Source: Bhargavaea cecembensis (GTDB lineage Bacteria > Bacillota > Bacilli > Bacillales_A > Planococcaceae). From it: a stretch of DNA of 64,000 nucleotides. Under the pieces are notes generated by a model. The model had not been told where the DNA came from and ran no database searches. It saw nothing but the letters and a program-made list of their open reading frames with translations. Positions 43,270-52,247 of this stretch are shown one piece after another; the first letter of the stretch is position 1; each line of letters opens with the position of its first letter. Both the position numbers and the translations under genes were made by a program. The stretch spans positions 1,895,478-1,959,477 of the forward strand of contig NZ_LN651373.1 of assembly GCF_000826125.2 (NCBI RefSeq), given 5' to 3'.

Positions 43270-44793
43270 TCAGGCGAGCGGGATCCGGACGATGAAGACC
43301 GAGCCGCTTCCGACCGTGCTTTGCACTTGGACGGAACCTCCGTGCAGATCGACGAGGTGCTTGACGATCGCCAGGCCGAGTCCGGTGCCGCCCGAGTCCC
43401 GGCTCCTTGCACGGTCAACGCGGTAAAACCGTTCGAAGAGCCTCGGAAGATCCTCTTCGGGAATCCCGATCCCGTGATCCTCAATCGAAATGGAAGCCGC
43501 ATTTCCGTCGGGAATCGCTTCGATCCGGATGCCGGTGCCCGGTTTTGAATAGGCGGCGGCATTGGCAAGCAGATTGACGAACACCTGGACCAACCGGTTC
43601 TCATCCGCCTTGACCGTCAGCGAGTCGGCGATATGGAAGCTTAGCTTCATGTTCTGCTCTTCCAGGCGGCCGGAGACCGTCTCAATCGCCTGGCGCAGCA
43701 CATCGCCGACCCGGACGCTCTTCAGTTCGAGCGTAAATCCTTCCTTCTCGATCCTCGAGAGATCGAGCAGGTCCTCGATGAGCGTTTCCAGCCGTCCGCT
43801 CTCCCGGTGGATGATGCCGAGGAACTGCTCGGCCGTTGCGGTGTCATACATGGCCCCGTCCAGCAAAGTCTCCGAAAATCCTTTGATCGACGTCACGGGC
43901 GTCCGGAGTTCATGAGAGACGTTGGCGACGAAGTCTTTCCTGACCCGCTCGAGCCGGATCAGTTCCGTGATGTCATGCATGACGACGACAATGCCGAGCC
44001 ATCCTCCGTTCTTGTTGATGACCGGCGCCGCATAGACCGCCATCGTTCCGGTCCCTCCGCTTCTGGAAATGTCCATCTGTTCCGTCCTCGGCCTCTCCTC
44101 GATCTGGACGGCATCAATCAGCCGGATGAGCGATGCCGGAAGCGGGGCGGCCTTATAGCTTTTGCCGACAAGTGCAGGCTCCCGGACGTCAAACTGATTC
44201 AGAAAAAACGAATTGGCCATGGCGATTTCGGAATCGCGTCCGATCATGAGCAATCCGCTCCCCATGTGGCCGATCAGCGTTTCCAGGCGCTCGGATTCGG
44301 CTTCTCTGATGGACTCCATGTCCTGCAGATTCCGGGCGAGTGCGTTGACGGCCGAGATGAGGCCGACCTGGATCCCGGCTTCCCCCCACTCGGCCCTTGC
44401 GCGGTAATTTCCCTTTGCGAGATCGAGCACGGTTCCCGTCACGAGATCGATCGGCCGGACGTACCGGTCCGCCATTTTGTAATACAGGACTCCCGAAGCG
44501 ATGAATGCCATGGCGAAAACAACGGCCGCCGTCATCAAAAATCCGATCGGCGGCTTTTTCTTTCCTGTCCCGGGATCGATTCCGGCCAGCCGATCTTCGA
44601 GTTCGGCCCGGTCAGCCGCGTCCAGGCTGATCCCTTTTTCGCCGAGCAGGGAAACCACTTCTCCGGCGGCTCGTTCGTCCTCATGCTCCAGATAGACCGG
44701 GAGCAATTGCGCGAGGACCAAGACCAGGCCGGCAAGAGTGAGCCCCATGATCAGCAGAAACGACACGAACAGTTTTTTCCTGAGCGGCTTCAT
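43270..44793 (-). CDS. phoR: PhoR-type sensor histidine kinase with a short sensor domain
   Basis: This 507-residue membrane kinase has TM1 ~8-33, an external loop ~34-83, TM2 ~84-106, HAMP ~107-160 and PAS ~170-275 (GHMGSGLLMIGRDSEIAMAN). HisKA has ANVSHELRTPVTSIKG, and HATPase_c has NLLANAAAYSKPG, IEDHGIGIPEEDLPRLFERF and GGTGLGLAIVKHL. The external loop is ~50 residues, much shorter than the folded sensor of B. subtilis PhoR. It overlaps phoP by four bases. It controls the response to phosphate limitation, by homology. Confidence 0.9.
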   Translation of the reverse strand: MKPLRKKLFVSFLLIMGLTLAGLVLVLAQLLPVYLEHEDERAAGEVVSLLGEKGISLDAADRAELEDRLAGIDPGTGKKKPPIGFLMTAAVVFAMAFIASGVLYYKMADRYVRPIDLVTGTVLDLAKGNYRARAEWGEAGIQVGLISAVNALARNLQDMESIREAESERLETLIGHMGSGLLMIGRDSEIAMANSFFLNQFDVREPALVGKSYKAAPLPASLIRLIDAVQIEERPRTEQMDISRSGGTGTMAVYAAPVINKNGGWLGIVVVMHDITELIRLERVRKDFVANVSHELRTPVTSIKGFSETLLDGAMYDTATAEQFLGIIHRESGRLETLIEDLLDLSRIEKEGFTLELKSVRVGDVLRQAIETVSGRLEEQNMKLSFHIADSLTVKADENRLVQVFVNLLANAAAYSKPGTGIRIEAIPDGNAASISIEDHGIGIPEEDLPRLFERFYRVDRARSRDSGGTGLGLAIVKHLVDLHGGSVQVQSTVGSGSVFIVRIPLA

Positions 44794-45506
44794 GCGTCAG
44801 GCGGGCCTTCAAATTTATAGCCGGTTCCGCGGATAGTTTTGATAAAGGCGGGTTTTCTCGTATTCAGCTCGATCTTGTCGCGGAGATGGCTGATATGTAC
44901 GTCCACGATGCGTGTGTCTCCTGCAAAGTCATAGTTCCAGACGGCGCTGAGCAGCTGATCGCGGGAAAGGACCCGGTTGCGGTTTACCATCAGATGGACG
45001 AGCAGCTCAAATTCCTTTGGCGTGAACTCAAGCTCCTTGCCGGCTTTATACGCCTCGAAACGATCGGGGTACACGGTGAGGTCCCCTGATTTGAGGACCA
45101 TCTCCTGCTCTTCTCCTGGAACCGCAGGCTGCCGGCCGGTCCTTCTGAGCACGGCTTTCACCCTTGCCACCACTTCCCTCGGGCTGAACGGCTTGGTCAT
45201 ATAGTCATCGGCTCCGAGCTCAAGCCCGAGCACTTTTTCAAGTTCATCCGATTTGGCGGTGAGCATGATGATCGGCGTCTCGACTTTCTGCTGGCGCAGG
45301 CTTCTGCATACATCCATCCCGTCCATCTTCGGCAGCATGAGATCCAGGACGATGAGATCCGGCCGGTCTGCGATCGCCCGGTCCATTCCCTCTTGTCCGT
45401 CGGCTGCGGTCATCACGTTGAATCCCGCCTGCTCCAGGTTGTATTCCAACAAAGTGAGGATCGGTCGTTCGTCATCGACGACCAATATTGTTTTTTTCTC
45501 GGTCAT
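44790..45506 (-). CDS. phoP: PhoP-type response regulator
   Basis: This 238-residue OmpR-family regulator has a receiver domain with acidic pocket VVDDE, phosphorylation site DLIVLDLMLPKMDG and KPFSPREVVARV. The DNA-binding winged helix includes EFTPKEFELLVHLMVNRNRV and DTRIVDVHISHLRDKIE. It is cotranscribed with phoR (ATGA overlap). Its position between mdh and polA matches B. subtilis phoPR. Confidence 0.95.
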   Translation of the reverse strand: MTEKKTILVVDDERPILTLLEYNLEQAGFNVMTAADGQEGMDRAIADRPDLIVLDLMLPKMDGMDVCRSLRQQKVETPIIMLTAKSDELEKVLGLELGADDYMTKPFSPREVVARVKAVLRRTGRQPAVPGEEQEMVLKSGDLTVYPDRFEAYKAGKELEFTPKEFELLVHLMVNRNRVLSRDQLLSAVWNYDFAGDTRIVDVHISHLRDKIELNTRKPAFIKTIRGTGYKFEGPPDA

Positions 45507-45986
45507 TCAGGCTTCCCCCAATGCTGATATTTCCGCTTCCCTTTCCAGCAGAACCGGAACGGCGACTTTCACTTCCCCCTCCATGACGACTCTGCCGCCT
45601 TCATCTTCTCCGTCAACCCGGACGAGGATGAATCCCTCTTCGGGTTGGATCGAATTGATTTCAAGACGGAAGGTCAGGGTCGACTCATGCCGGGCGGCTT
45701 CCGGGAACCGGATGTGCTGCTCAAGGACCCGTGCGCCCGGACCGGGCAGATGCTTGGACAGCGAGGAGAACACAATTCCCGTCAGCATCACCGCCGGGAC
45801 CACCGGGCTTTCATAACCGGCGGCTCTGGCAAAATCATGCTGGATATAAAGCGGATTGCTGTCATTCGTCAACCCGAGATAAAGCAACAGATCCCGGTCG
45901 TCGATCTTTTCCGTGATCCTCAAAGACTCTCCTTCGGTCAGCTCGCTGATCGGCCTGACACTCACTCGCCGGCGGTTGAATATCAC
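45507..45986 (-). CDS. MaoC-like hotdog dehydratase family protein
   Basis: This 159-residue protein has the MaoC core YLGLTNDSNPLYIQHDFARA (hydratase motif with D-x-N-P-x-H-like pattern, His replaced by Tyr at one position) and SPVVPAVMLTGIVFSSLSKHLPGPG. Such proteins hydrate enoyl-CoA/ACP. Its stop abuts the phoP start with no gap, so they may be cotranscribed, which is not seen in B. subtilis. A phosphate link is not evident. Confidence 0.8.
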   Translation of the reverse strand: MIFNRRRVSVRPISELTEGESLRITEKIDDRDLLLYLGLTNDSNPLYIQHDFARAAGYESPVVPAVMLTGIVFSSLSKHLPGPGARVLEQHIRFPEAARHESTLTFRLEINSIQPEEGFILVRVDGEDEGGRVVMEGEVKVAVPVLLEREAEISALGEA

Positions 45987-46182
45987 TCGGATCTCCCCTT
46001 TATCCTTGATGATTTCATTATAGCACGGAGGCGCCTCCGCTTCCGTGCGGGTTCAGGCAAGGATGGCGTTTGGCATCCCGCGCCCGGTCAGCAAGTTCAC
46101 GCACGGGAGAGTGTGAAGAGAATAGTGGGTGACGCTCTGTGCCGACGGACGGCTTGGGCCGTGGCCCCCGCTTTTCGCCGAA

Positions 46183-46394
46183 GCTCCGGAGCGGATTCCG
46201 CAGCGTCCTCTGCCGCTTCATCCGGTTCTTGCAGGGATAGGGGCGCAGAGCGGAGCCTTCGCCGTTTCCTTGGTGTGTGGCATGGAGTGTGTGACGCTCC
46301 GGAGCGGATTCCACGGCGTCGCCTGCCGCATTGCGGCACTGCCGCTACATCCGGGTTCTTGCCGGAGAGAGGGGCGCAGAGCGGAACCTGCGCC
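46183..46394. repeat. GC-rich direct repeat, two copies
   Basis: Copy 1 (46183-46263) and copy 2 (46296-46394) both begin GCTCCGGAGCGGATTCC. Both contain ATCCGG(G)TTCTTGC and end GGGGCGCAGAGCGGA followed by CGCC. Copy 2 has an ~18-bp insertion. Confidence 0.85.
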
Positions 46395-46474
46395 TTTTTT
46401 CAGTTAGCGGTGCATGCAATTATGTCCAAGAATTAGTGCGAATCCGCTTAGGGCCATTTGCGAAGAGGGGAAAA

Positions 46475-46814
46475 TCGGAGTATGGACGACATTTTCGGAG
46501 CATGGACCGGAAATTCGGAGTATGGGAACCAATTTCGGAGTATGGATCGAAAAATCGGAGTATGGACGATATTTTCGGAGCATGGAACGGAAATTCGGAG
46601 TATAGATGACATTTTCGGAGTATGGATCGAAAAATCGGAGTATGGACGACATTTTCGGAGCATGGATCGGAAAATCGGAGTATGGACGACATTTTCGGAG
46701 CATGGATCGGAAAATCGGAGTATGGACGATATTTTCGGAGCATGGAACGGAAATTCGGAGTATAGATGACATTTTCGGGGCATGGACCGGAAATTCGGAG
46801 TATGAACGAAAGAT
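46475..46814. repeat. 20-bp tandem repeat array, 17 units
   Basis: Seventeen contiguous 20-bp units of type TCGGAGTATGGACGACATTT. TCGGAG(T/C)ATGGA is nearly fixed and the tail alternates among a few forms. A run of at least three successive units starting at 46555 recurs at 46715, giving a 160-bp higher-order repeat. Confidence 0.95.
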
Positions 46815-46931
46815 TCAGAGATGGTGTCGGATCCTCTGAGTCAAGTCCATAGTCTTGTGTAAATTCTTTTTAAATGGAGAAGAAATCTGCGAGACACCTG
46901 CGAGAAAAGTTAACGGGATTGGACCCGGGCC

Positions 46932-47078
46932 CGCTCCGGTCACACTCGGCCGTCCTCCGATCACACTCGGCCCCGCTCCGATGACACTCGGCCTTCCTCC
47001 GATGACACTCGGTCCCGTTCCGATCACACTCGGCCTTCCTCCGATTACACTCGGCCATGCTCCGATCACACTCGCCTC
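46932..47078. repeat. 21-bp tandem repeat array, seven units (family 1)
   Basis: Seven exact-period units, read on the minus strand as GAGTGTGATCGGAG plus a variable tail. They alternate CGCTCC and TCCTCC types. CTGCGAGAAAAGT (46898-46910) lies 21 bp before the array and recurs beside the array at 63453. Confidence 0.95.
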
Positions 47079-47093
47079 CTCCTCAGCAACGAA

Positions 47094-47128
47094 AATAAGC
47101 CCTCCCCGATCAGACGGGAAGGGCTTTA
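47094..47128 (-). terminator. Terminator of mdh
   Basis: AAGCCCTTCCCG / CGGGGAGGGCTT arms and ATTTT on the minus strand. Confidence 0.8.
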
Positions 47129-47135
47129 AAAACAC

Positions 47136-48074
47136 TTATTCCAGAACGTTCATCACATTGCGGACGGATTCGGCGGACTTTGCGAGCTTCGCCTTTTCGT
47201 CTTCGGTGAGGTCCAGTTCGATGATCTTTTCGATGCCGCCCGCACCGAGGACTGTCGGAACGCCCATGTAGATGCCGTCCATCCCGTATTCGCCTTCGAG
47301 ATAAGCGATCGACGGAAGCACGCGCTTCTGGTCTTTCAGGATGGCTTCGCCCATTTCCGCGAGGGACGCGGCGGGAGCGTAGTAGGCGGATCCGTTGCCG
47401 AGGAGATTGACGATTTCGGCGCCGCCTTTGCGTGTGCGGTCGACGATTTCCTCGAGCCGCTCCGCTGAAATGAGCGTCTCAAGCGGAATGCCGCCCGCGT
47501 AGGAATACCTGACGAGCGGGACCATGTCGTCGCCGTGCCCGCCGAGGACGAAGCCGGTGACATCCTTCACCGACAGGTTGAGTTCCTGGGCGACGAACGT
47601 CCGGAAGCGTGCCGTGTCCAGGACGCCGGACTGTCCGATGACCCGTTCTTTCGGCAACCCGCTTTCCTTATACACGGTGTAGGTCATCGCATCCACCGGG
47701 TTCGTGAGCACGAGGATCGTCGTGTCCGGCGAATGCTTCACCACGTCCGCGGTGACGGACCGCATGATCTTCTGGTTGGTCTGGACGAGGTCGTCCCGGC
47801 TCATCCCCGGCTTCCGCGCCATTCCCGCAGTGATGATGACGAGATCGGACCCTTTTGTGTCTTCATAATCGGAAGTGCCGATGATGTTCGCGTCAAAGCC
47901 GAGCACCGGACCGGACTCCGCCATGTCAAGCGCCTTGCCCTTCGTCGGATTTTCCATGTTCGGGATATCGACGAGGACTACATCCCCAAGCTCTTTTTGG
48001 GCGATTAGAAATGCCGTGGTCGCGCCCGTGAACCCTGAACCGATGACCGAGATCTTTTTACGTTTCATGGACAT
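47136..48074 (-). CDS. mdh: Malate dehydrogenase
   Basis: This 312-residue protein equals B. subtilis Mdh. ATG 48074 is 12 bases behind AAAGGAG; an upstream GTG would touch the ribosome site. Features are the NAD-binding [15 protein letters not shown], the substrate arginines in [26 protein letters not shown] and the active-site [14 protein letters not shown]. It converts malate to oxaloacetate, completing citZ-icd-mdh of the TCA cycle. It has a separate hairpin from icd. Confidence 0.96.
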   Translation of the reverse strand: MSMKRKKISVIGSGFTGATTAFLIAQKELGDVVLVDIPNMENPTKGKALDMAESGPVLGFDANIIGTSDYEDTKGSDLVIITAGMARKPGMSRDDLVQTNQKIMRSVTADVVKHSPDTTILVLTNPVDAMTYTVYKESGLPKERVIGQSGVLDTARFRTFVAQELNLSVKDVTGFVLGGHGDDMVPLVRYSYAGGIPLETLISAERLEEIVDRTRKGGAEIVNLLGNGSAYYAPAASLAEMGEAILKDQKRVLPSIAYLEGEYGMDGIYMGVPTVLGAGGIEKIIELDLTEDEKAKLAKSAESVRNVMNVLE

Positions 48075-48114
48075 ACCGGAACACACTCCTTTGGTAATAG
48101 GTTCGGAATCAGAA

Positions 48115-48142
48115 AATAAGGGGGAGCCAGGCTCCCCCTTAT
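48115..48142 (-). terminator. Terminator between icd and mdh
   Basis: AAGGGGGAGCC / GGCTCCCCCTT arms then ATTTTC. It may attenuate rather than separate transcription. Confidence 0.75.
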
Positions 48143-48159
48143 CTATTCCCGTTCTATCA

Positions 48160-49428
48160 TTAAAGATTCTTGATCAGTTCGTCTGCGAACTCGGAAGTCT
48201 TCACTTCACGCGCGCCTTCCATGAGGCGGGCGAAGTCGTACGTGACGACTTTCGATTCGATCGTCTTCTCGAGGGAAGCCGTGATGAGGTCGGCCGCCTC
48301 TTTCCAGCCGAGGTGTTCGAGCATCATGACGCCGGAAAGGAGAACGGAAGACGGGTTGACTTTATCAAGGCCCGCATATTTCGGCGCCGTGCCGTGCGTT
48401 GCTTCGAAGATGGCGTGGCCCGTGATGTAGTTGATGTTCGCACCAGGGGCGATGCCGATTCCGCCGACTTGCGCAGCAAGCGCGTCGGAAATATAGTCGC
48501 CGTTCAGGTTCATCGTCGCCACGACGTCGAACTCTTTCGGGCGTGTCAGGATCTGCTGAAGGAAGATGTCGGCGATGGCATCTTTGATGATGATCTTGCC
48601 GGCAGCTTCTGCGTCGGACTGTGCTTTGTTTGCAGCGTCCGTGCCTTCCGCATCCTTGATCTTGTCGTATTCGTTCCACGTGAAGACCTTGTCTCCGAAT
48701 TCCTGCTCGGCCACTTCGTAGCCCCAGTTCTTGAACGCGCCTTCCGTGAACTTCATGATGTTGCCCTTATGGACAAGCGTGACGGACTTGCGGCCTTCGG
48801 CGAGCGCATACTCGATCGCGGAACGGACGAGGCGCTTCGTTCCCTCTTCGGAGATCGGCTTGATGCCGATGCCGGAAGTTTCAGGGAAGCGGATGTTCTT
48901 GACGCCCATTTCGTTTTGAAGGAAGTCGATGACCTTTTTGGCTTCAGGCGTCCCTTCCTTGTACTCGATGCCGGCATAGATATCTTCCGTGTTTTCACGG
49001 AAAATGACCATGTTCGTGTGTTCCGGGTGCTTGACAGGCGAAGGAACGCCGTCGAAGTAGCGGACCGGGCGCACGCAAGCGAACAGGTCGAGTTCCTGGC
49101 GCAGGGCCACGTTCAGGGAACGGAATCCGCCGCCGATTGGAGTTGTAAGCGGTCCTTTGATCGCGATCAGGTATTCGTCGATCGTCTTCAGGGTTTCATC
49201 AGGGAGCCAGTTGCCGGTTTCATTGAACGCCTTCTCGCCGGCGAGCACTTCTTTCCATACGAGCTGTTTCTTGCCGTCGTATGCTTTCTCGACTGCAGCT
49301 TCGAGAACGCGGGACGCTGCATGCCAGATATCCGGGCCCGTGCCGTCGCCGATGATGAATGGGATGACCGGAGCGTCCGGAACATTGAGTTTGCCGTTCG
49401 TTACAGTAATCTTTTCGCCGTTTGCCAT
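48160..49428 (-). CDS. icd: Isocitrate dehydrogenase [NADP]
   Basis: This 422-residue protein starts at ATG 49428 ([20 protein letters not shown]) after AGGAGGAATCGCAA. Substrate residues are in [26 protein letters not shown] (the Ser-x-Asn and arginine cluster). The metal site is [12 protein letters not shown], and NADP binding is in [19 protein letters not shown]. It follows citZ in the same direction. Confidence 0.97.
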   Translation of the reverse strand: MANGEKITVTNGKLNVPDAPVIPFIIGDGTGPDIWHAASRVLEAAVEKAYDGKKQLVWKEVLAGEKAFNETGNWLPDETLKTIDEYLIAIKGPLTTPIGGGFRSLNVALRQELDLFACVRPVRYFDGVPSPVKHPEHTNMVIFRENTEDIYAGIEYKEGTPEAKKVIDFLQNEMGVKNIRFPETSGIGIKPISEEGTKRLVRSAIEYALAEGRKSVTLVHKGNIMKFTEGAFKNWGYEVAEQEFGDKVFTWNEYDKIKDAEGTDAANKAQSDAEAAGKIIIKDAIADIFLQQILTRPKEFDVVATMNLNGDYISDALAAQVGGIGIAPGANINYITGHAIFEATHGTAPKYAGLDKVNPSSVLLSGVMMLEHLGWKEAADLITASLEKTIESKVVTYDFARLMEGAREVKTSEFADELIKNL

Positions 49429-49509
49429 TTGCGATTCCTCCTGGTGGTTGGGTCTATGCATAATTATGGGACGGCCGGGGCCGTCCCGAATGATTCTATT
49501 GTATCAGAC

Positions 49510-50625
49510 TCAGCGTTCGTTTACAGGAACGTAGGTCTGCATGCCTGGGCCTGTGTATTCCGCACGCGGACGGATGAGGCGGTTGTTCGCGTACTGCTCA
49601 AGGATATGGGCGATCCAGCCGGACACGCGGGATACCGCGAAGATCGGCGTGAACAGATCATGCTCGATTCCGAGCGAATGATAAACCGATGCCGAGTAGA
49701 AGTCGACGTTCGGCGGCAGATTTTTCTGGCCGGTGACGAGTTCTTCGATCTGGATGGACATCTTGTACAGGTCTTCTTCCCCGCGGAGTTTCGTGAGCTT
49801 TTCGGACATCTCGCGGAGGTGCTTGGCACGCGGGTCGCCTTTGCGGTAGACACGGTGGCCGAAGCCCATGATTTTTTCTTTGTTGTCGAGTTTGTTCTGG
49901 ATGTACGGCTCGACATTCTCAGGCGTGCCGATTTCGGTCAGCATTTTCATGACTTGCTCGTTGGCGCCGCCGTGGAGAGGGCCTTTCAGGGCGCCGATTG
50001 CAGCCGTCACGCCGGAGTACATGTCGGACAGCGTCGCCACGCAGACGCGCGCCGTGAACGTCGAAGCGTTCAGCTCGTGGTCGGCATGGAGGACCAGCGC
50101 TTTGTTGAATGCTTCCTCTTCAATCGCTTCCGGTTCCTCGCCTTTGAGCATATAGAGGAAGTTGGCCGCATAGCTGAGGTCCTTTTTCGGGAGGACCGGC
50201 TCCTGGCCGTTGCGGATGCGTGCGAATGCCGTGACGATCGTCGCGATTTTCGCCTGCAGCTTGATCGCTTTGCCGTAGTTGGCTTCGTCGGACATGTCTT
50301 CCGCTTTTTCGTCATACAATCCAAGAAGCGAGACTGCTGTGCGGAGTGCCGCCATCGGGTGCACTTGCTTGATCGGGTAAGTCTTGAAGTGGTCGTACAC
50401 TTCCTGAGGCACGGTCATTTCGTCGGCGAGCTGCTGTTTCAGTTCATTAAGCTCGTCCTGCTTTGGAAGGCGCTGGTGCCAGAGGAGGTAGACGACCTCT
50501 TCAAAGCTTGCATTCTCTGCCAGGTCATCGATGTTATAACCGACGTATGTAAGAGTATCGTCGATAATCGAGCTGATGGAGGATTGTGTTGCCACGATCC
50601 CTTCCAGTCCACGTGTAGACGTCAT
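49510..50625 (-). CDS. citZ: Citrate synthase
   Basis: This 371-residue protein starts at ATG 50625 (MTSTRGLEGIVATQSSISSI) after GAAAGGGAGATCGAT. Catalytic histidines are in VLHADHELNASTF and MGFGHRVYRKGDPRA, and the aspartate in NVDFYSASVYHSLG. Length and order (citZ-icd-mdh) identify the TCA enzyme. A promoter with a cre-like site lies upstream, divergent from ytvI. Confidence 0.97.
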   Translation of the reverse strand: MTSTRGLEGIVATQSSISSIIDDTLTYVGYNIDDLAENASFEEVVYLLWHQRLPKQDELNELKQQLADEMTVPQEVYDHFKTYPIKQVHPMAALRTAVSLLGLYDEKAEDMSDEANYGKAIKLQAKIATIVTAFARIRNGQEPVLPKKDLSYAANFLYMLKGEEPEAIEEEAFNKALVLHADHELNASTFTARVCVATLSDMYSGVTAAIGALKGPLHGGANEQVMKMLTEIGTPENVEPYIQNKLDNKEKIMGFGHRVYRKGDPRAKHLREMSEKLTKLRGEEDLYKMSIQIEELVTGQKNLPPNVDFYSASVYHSLGIEHDLFTPIFAVSRVSGWIAHILEQYANNRLIRPRAEYTGPGMQTYVPVNER

Positions 50626-50711
50626 ATCGATCTCCCTTTCCTTTTGCGTTTTGCCCGCTGCCTTCATTGAAAAAAGGCAAAGCAATGGCATTCTGTGTTT
50701 GTGTACATTCT

Positions 50712-50759
50712 TTTAACCGCTTACAAGCCCATTATAATCATATATAACAATTTTGTGAA
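50712..50759 (-). promoter_or_regulatory. citZ promoter with cre-like site
   Basis: On the minus strand TTCACA (50754-50759), 17 bp, TATAAT (50731-50736). TGTAAGCGGTTAAA (50712-50725) spans the start point and fits the CcpA cre consensus with two mismatches. B. subtilis citZ is catabolite-repressed. Confidence 0.55.
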
Positions 50760-50850
50760 TGAAAACGCCCGAATTAATTCATTTGCCGGCCAAAACAGAC
50801 GAACCGCCGTCTGTTTGATCCTGGAGGCCGGCTGAAAGTGGGGTCCCGAC

Positions 50851-51819
50851 TTGGCCAAACCGATGAATCCAATCATGGAGGCATTGAAGACATGGCTTCC
50901 GATCGCGCTGGCGGCAGGTCTTTGCTTCGCCGTGCCGCCCCTGGCACTTGCCGTCATATCGGGCTATCTGGCGGCTCCTGCCGTGCGCTGGCTTCATTCC
51001 CGGCTCGGCCTGCCGCCTTCTGCAGGCGCGCTGCTGACCGAGCTGTTCATCTTGGCGGCCATCGTTTCCGTCGCCCTTTTCGCCGTCCGGGAGACGATCG
51101 CCATCATCCCCGAGATCCGTTCGGCTTTTTCGGTGCTGGATCTCCGGCATCCGGTGGCCGAGGAATTTCTGGCGTATGCCGACACGGCCATCGCGGCGGC
51201 GGGAGAAAAGCTGCTGGAGTCGTCCGCAGGCATGATCCAGACCGCGTTCAGCCGGCTTTTCTCATTCTTCATCTTTCTGATCGGCTTCTATTTCGCTCTT
51301 TATGAATCTTCCCGTGACCGGCTCTGGTTCACTTCGTTGCTGCCTGTTCGTTCCCGCGGGAAAGCAAAAGGAATGTTCCGCGAGGGAGGTACCCTCTTCG
51401 GAACATTCCTTTCCGTGGAACTGCGTCTTACTTTCTTGACCTTCCTCATCCTCGCGGCCGGGCTGGCGGCCCTCGGCTTCCCCGCTCCGGCCGGCAAGGC
51501 GTTCCTCATTGCGCTGGCCGACAGCCTGCCGTTCCTCGGGATCGGAATCTTCCTGATTCCGATGGCGGCCTACCAGTTTGCAGCCGGTCATGCGGTTCTC
51601 GGAACGGCGATCGCCTTCCTGTATGCATTCATCCTTCTCACGCGGCAGATCGCAGAGTCCCATCTGTGGGCCTCCACGCTCCAGCTCCGGCCCGCTCAGG
51701 CCTTTTTCATCGCGGCGGCCTCGATTCTCGTGTTCGGAATCCCGGGCATGCTGCTCAGCCCCGTGCTGCTGTTTGCCGCAGCGCGGCTCAAGATGCTGCC
51801 GGCCTTCAACGGCGGATGA
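50851..51819 (+). CDS. ytvI: AI-2E-family transporter (YtvI)
   Basis: This 322-residue membrane protein has about seven helices and the family's PSxSLAL-like loop in ALADSLPFLGIGIFLIPMAAY. TTG start at 50851 follows AAAGTGGGG. Its position divergent from citZ matches B. subtilis ytvI. It is slightly short for the family (about 350-370). Transport substrate is unknown; AI-2 export is a family name rather than evidence. The 3' end overlaps the fxsA-like gene by 14 bp. Confidence 0.88.
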   Translation: MAKPMNPIMEALKTWLPIALAAGLCFAVPPLALAVISGYLAAPAVRWLHSRLGLPPSAGALLTELFILAAIVSVALFAVRETIAIIPEIRSAFSVLDLRHPVAEEFLAYADTAIAAAGEKLLESSAGMIQTAFSRLFSFFIFLIGFYFALYESSRDRLWFTSLLPVRSRGKAKGMFREGGTLFGTFLSVELRLTFLTFLILAAGLAALGFPAPAGKAFLIALADSLPFLGIGIFLIPMAAYQFAAGHAVLGTAIAFLYAFILLTRQIAESHLWASTLQLRPAQAFFIAAASILVFGIPGMLLSPVLLFAAARLKMLPAFNGG

Positions 51820-52195
51820 TCACCATCGACCCGTTCTTCATCTTCTTGCGGAGCTGCCGGTAGAGCACCGGGCGGAATGCCCGCCTCGTCGGCGGCAGAA
51901 GAAGGAGCAGGCCGAGTGCATCCGTGATGAACCCGGGGAACAGGAGAAAAAGCCCGCCGATCAGGATGAACAGGCCGTCCACGGCCGCCTCGCCCGGCGG
52001 CTCGCCTGCCGCCGCCCTTCTCTGCAGCTCCCGCCAGGCCATGAGTCCCTGGCTTTTCGCGAGCCAGGCACCGGCCGCCGCCGTCAGCAAAATGATGGCA
52101 ATCGTCGGAAACACGCCGATCTTGCTGCCTGCGTACAGAAGCACCGCCAGCTCGGAAGTCGGGACCACGATAAATAGGATAAACAGCCATTTCAT
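51806..52195 (-). CDS. FxsA-family membrane protein
   Basis: This 129-residue protein starts at ATG 52195 (MKWLFILFIVVPTSELAVLL), nine bases behind GGAG. It has a helix, the FxsA-type ...VPTSELAVLLYAGSKIG, an Ala-rich helix (TIAIILLTAAAGAWLAKSQG) and LFPGFITDALGLLLLLPPTR. The RxALRPVLYRQL-like tail is basic. The homologue in E. coli suppresses phage T7 exclusion by F; the bacterial role is unknown. It follows pyk in the same direction. Confidence 0.88.
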   Translation of the reverse strand: MKWLFILFIVVPTSELAVLLYAGSKIGVFPTIAIILLTAAAGAWLAKSQGLMAWRELQRRAAAGEPPGEAAVDGLFILIGGLFLLFPGFITDALGLLLLLPPTRRAFRPVLYRQLRKKMKNGSMVIIRR

Positions 52196-52208
52196 GATCA
52201 TCATCTCC

Positions 52209-52239
52209 AAAAAGCGCCCTTCCATACCGGGAGGGCGCT
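52209..52239 (-). terminator. Terminator between pyk and the fxsA-like gene
   Basis: AGCGCCCT / AGGGCGCT arms followed by TTTTT on the minus strand. The tract runs into the fxsA-like ribosome site. Confidence 0.8.
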
Positions 52240-52247
52240 GGTTTCAA

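Larger units (their letters stand above)
45987..47135. other. 1.1-kb gene-free interval full of repeats
   Basis: From left to right: a GC-rich direct repeat (46183-46394), a 17-unit 20-bp array (46475-46814), a short spacer, a seven-unit 21-bp array (46932-47078) and the mdh terminator. Overlapping open frames in all six frames across the arrays are a consequence of the period. Confidence 0.85.

Noticed and set aside
46404..46839. Several 60-120-codon open frames on both strands across the 20-bp array
   Set aside because: They exist because a 20-bp period without stops leaves several frames open; products are 20-residue repeats with no ribosome site or family match.
47875..50670. 931-codon frame opposite icd-citZ
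   Set aside because: Antisense shadow of mdh-icd-citZ; composition reflects third-position bias of the real genes.
50712..50740. CcpC operator (ATAA-N7-TTAT) at citZ
   Set aside because: The A/T-rich -10 region does not contain the correctly spaced half-sites; only the cre-like match was kept.
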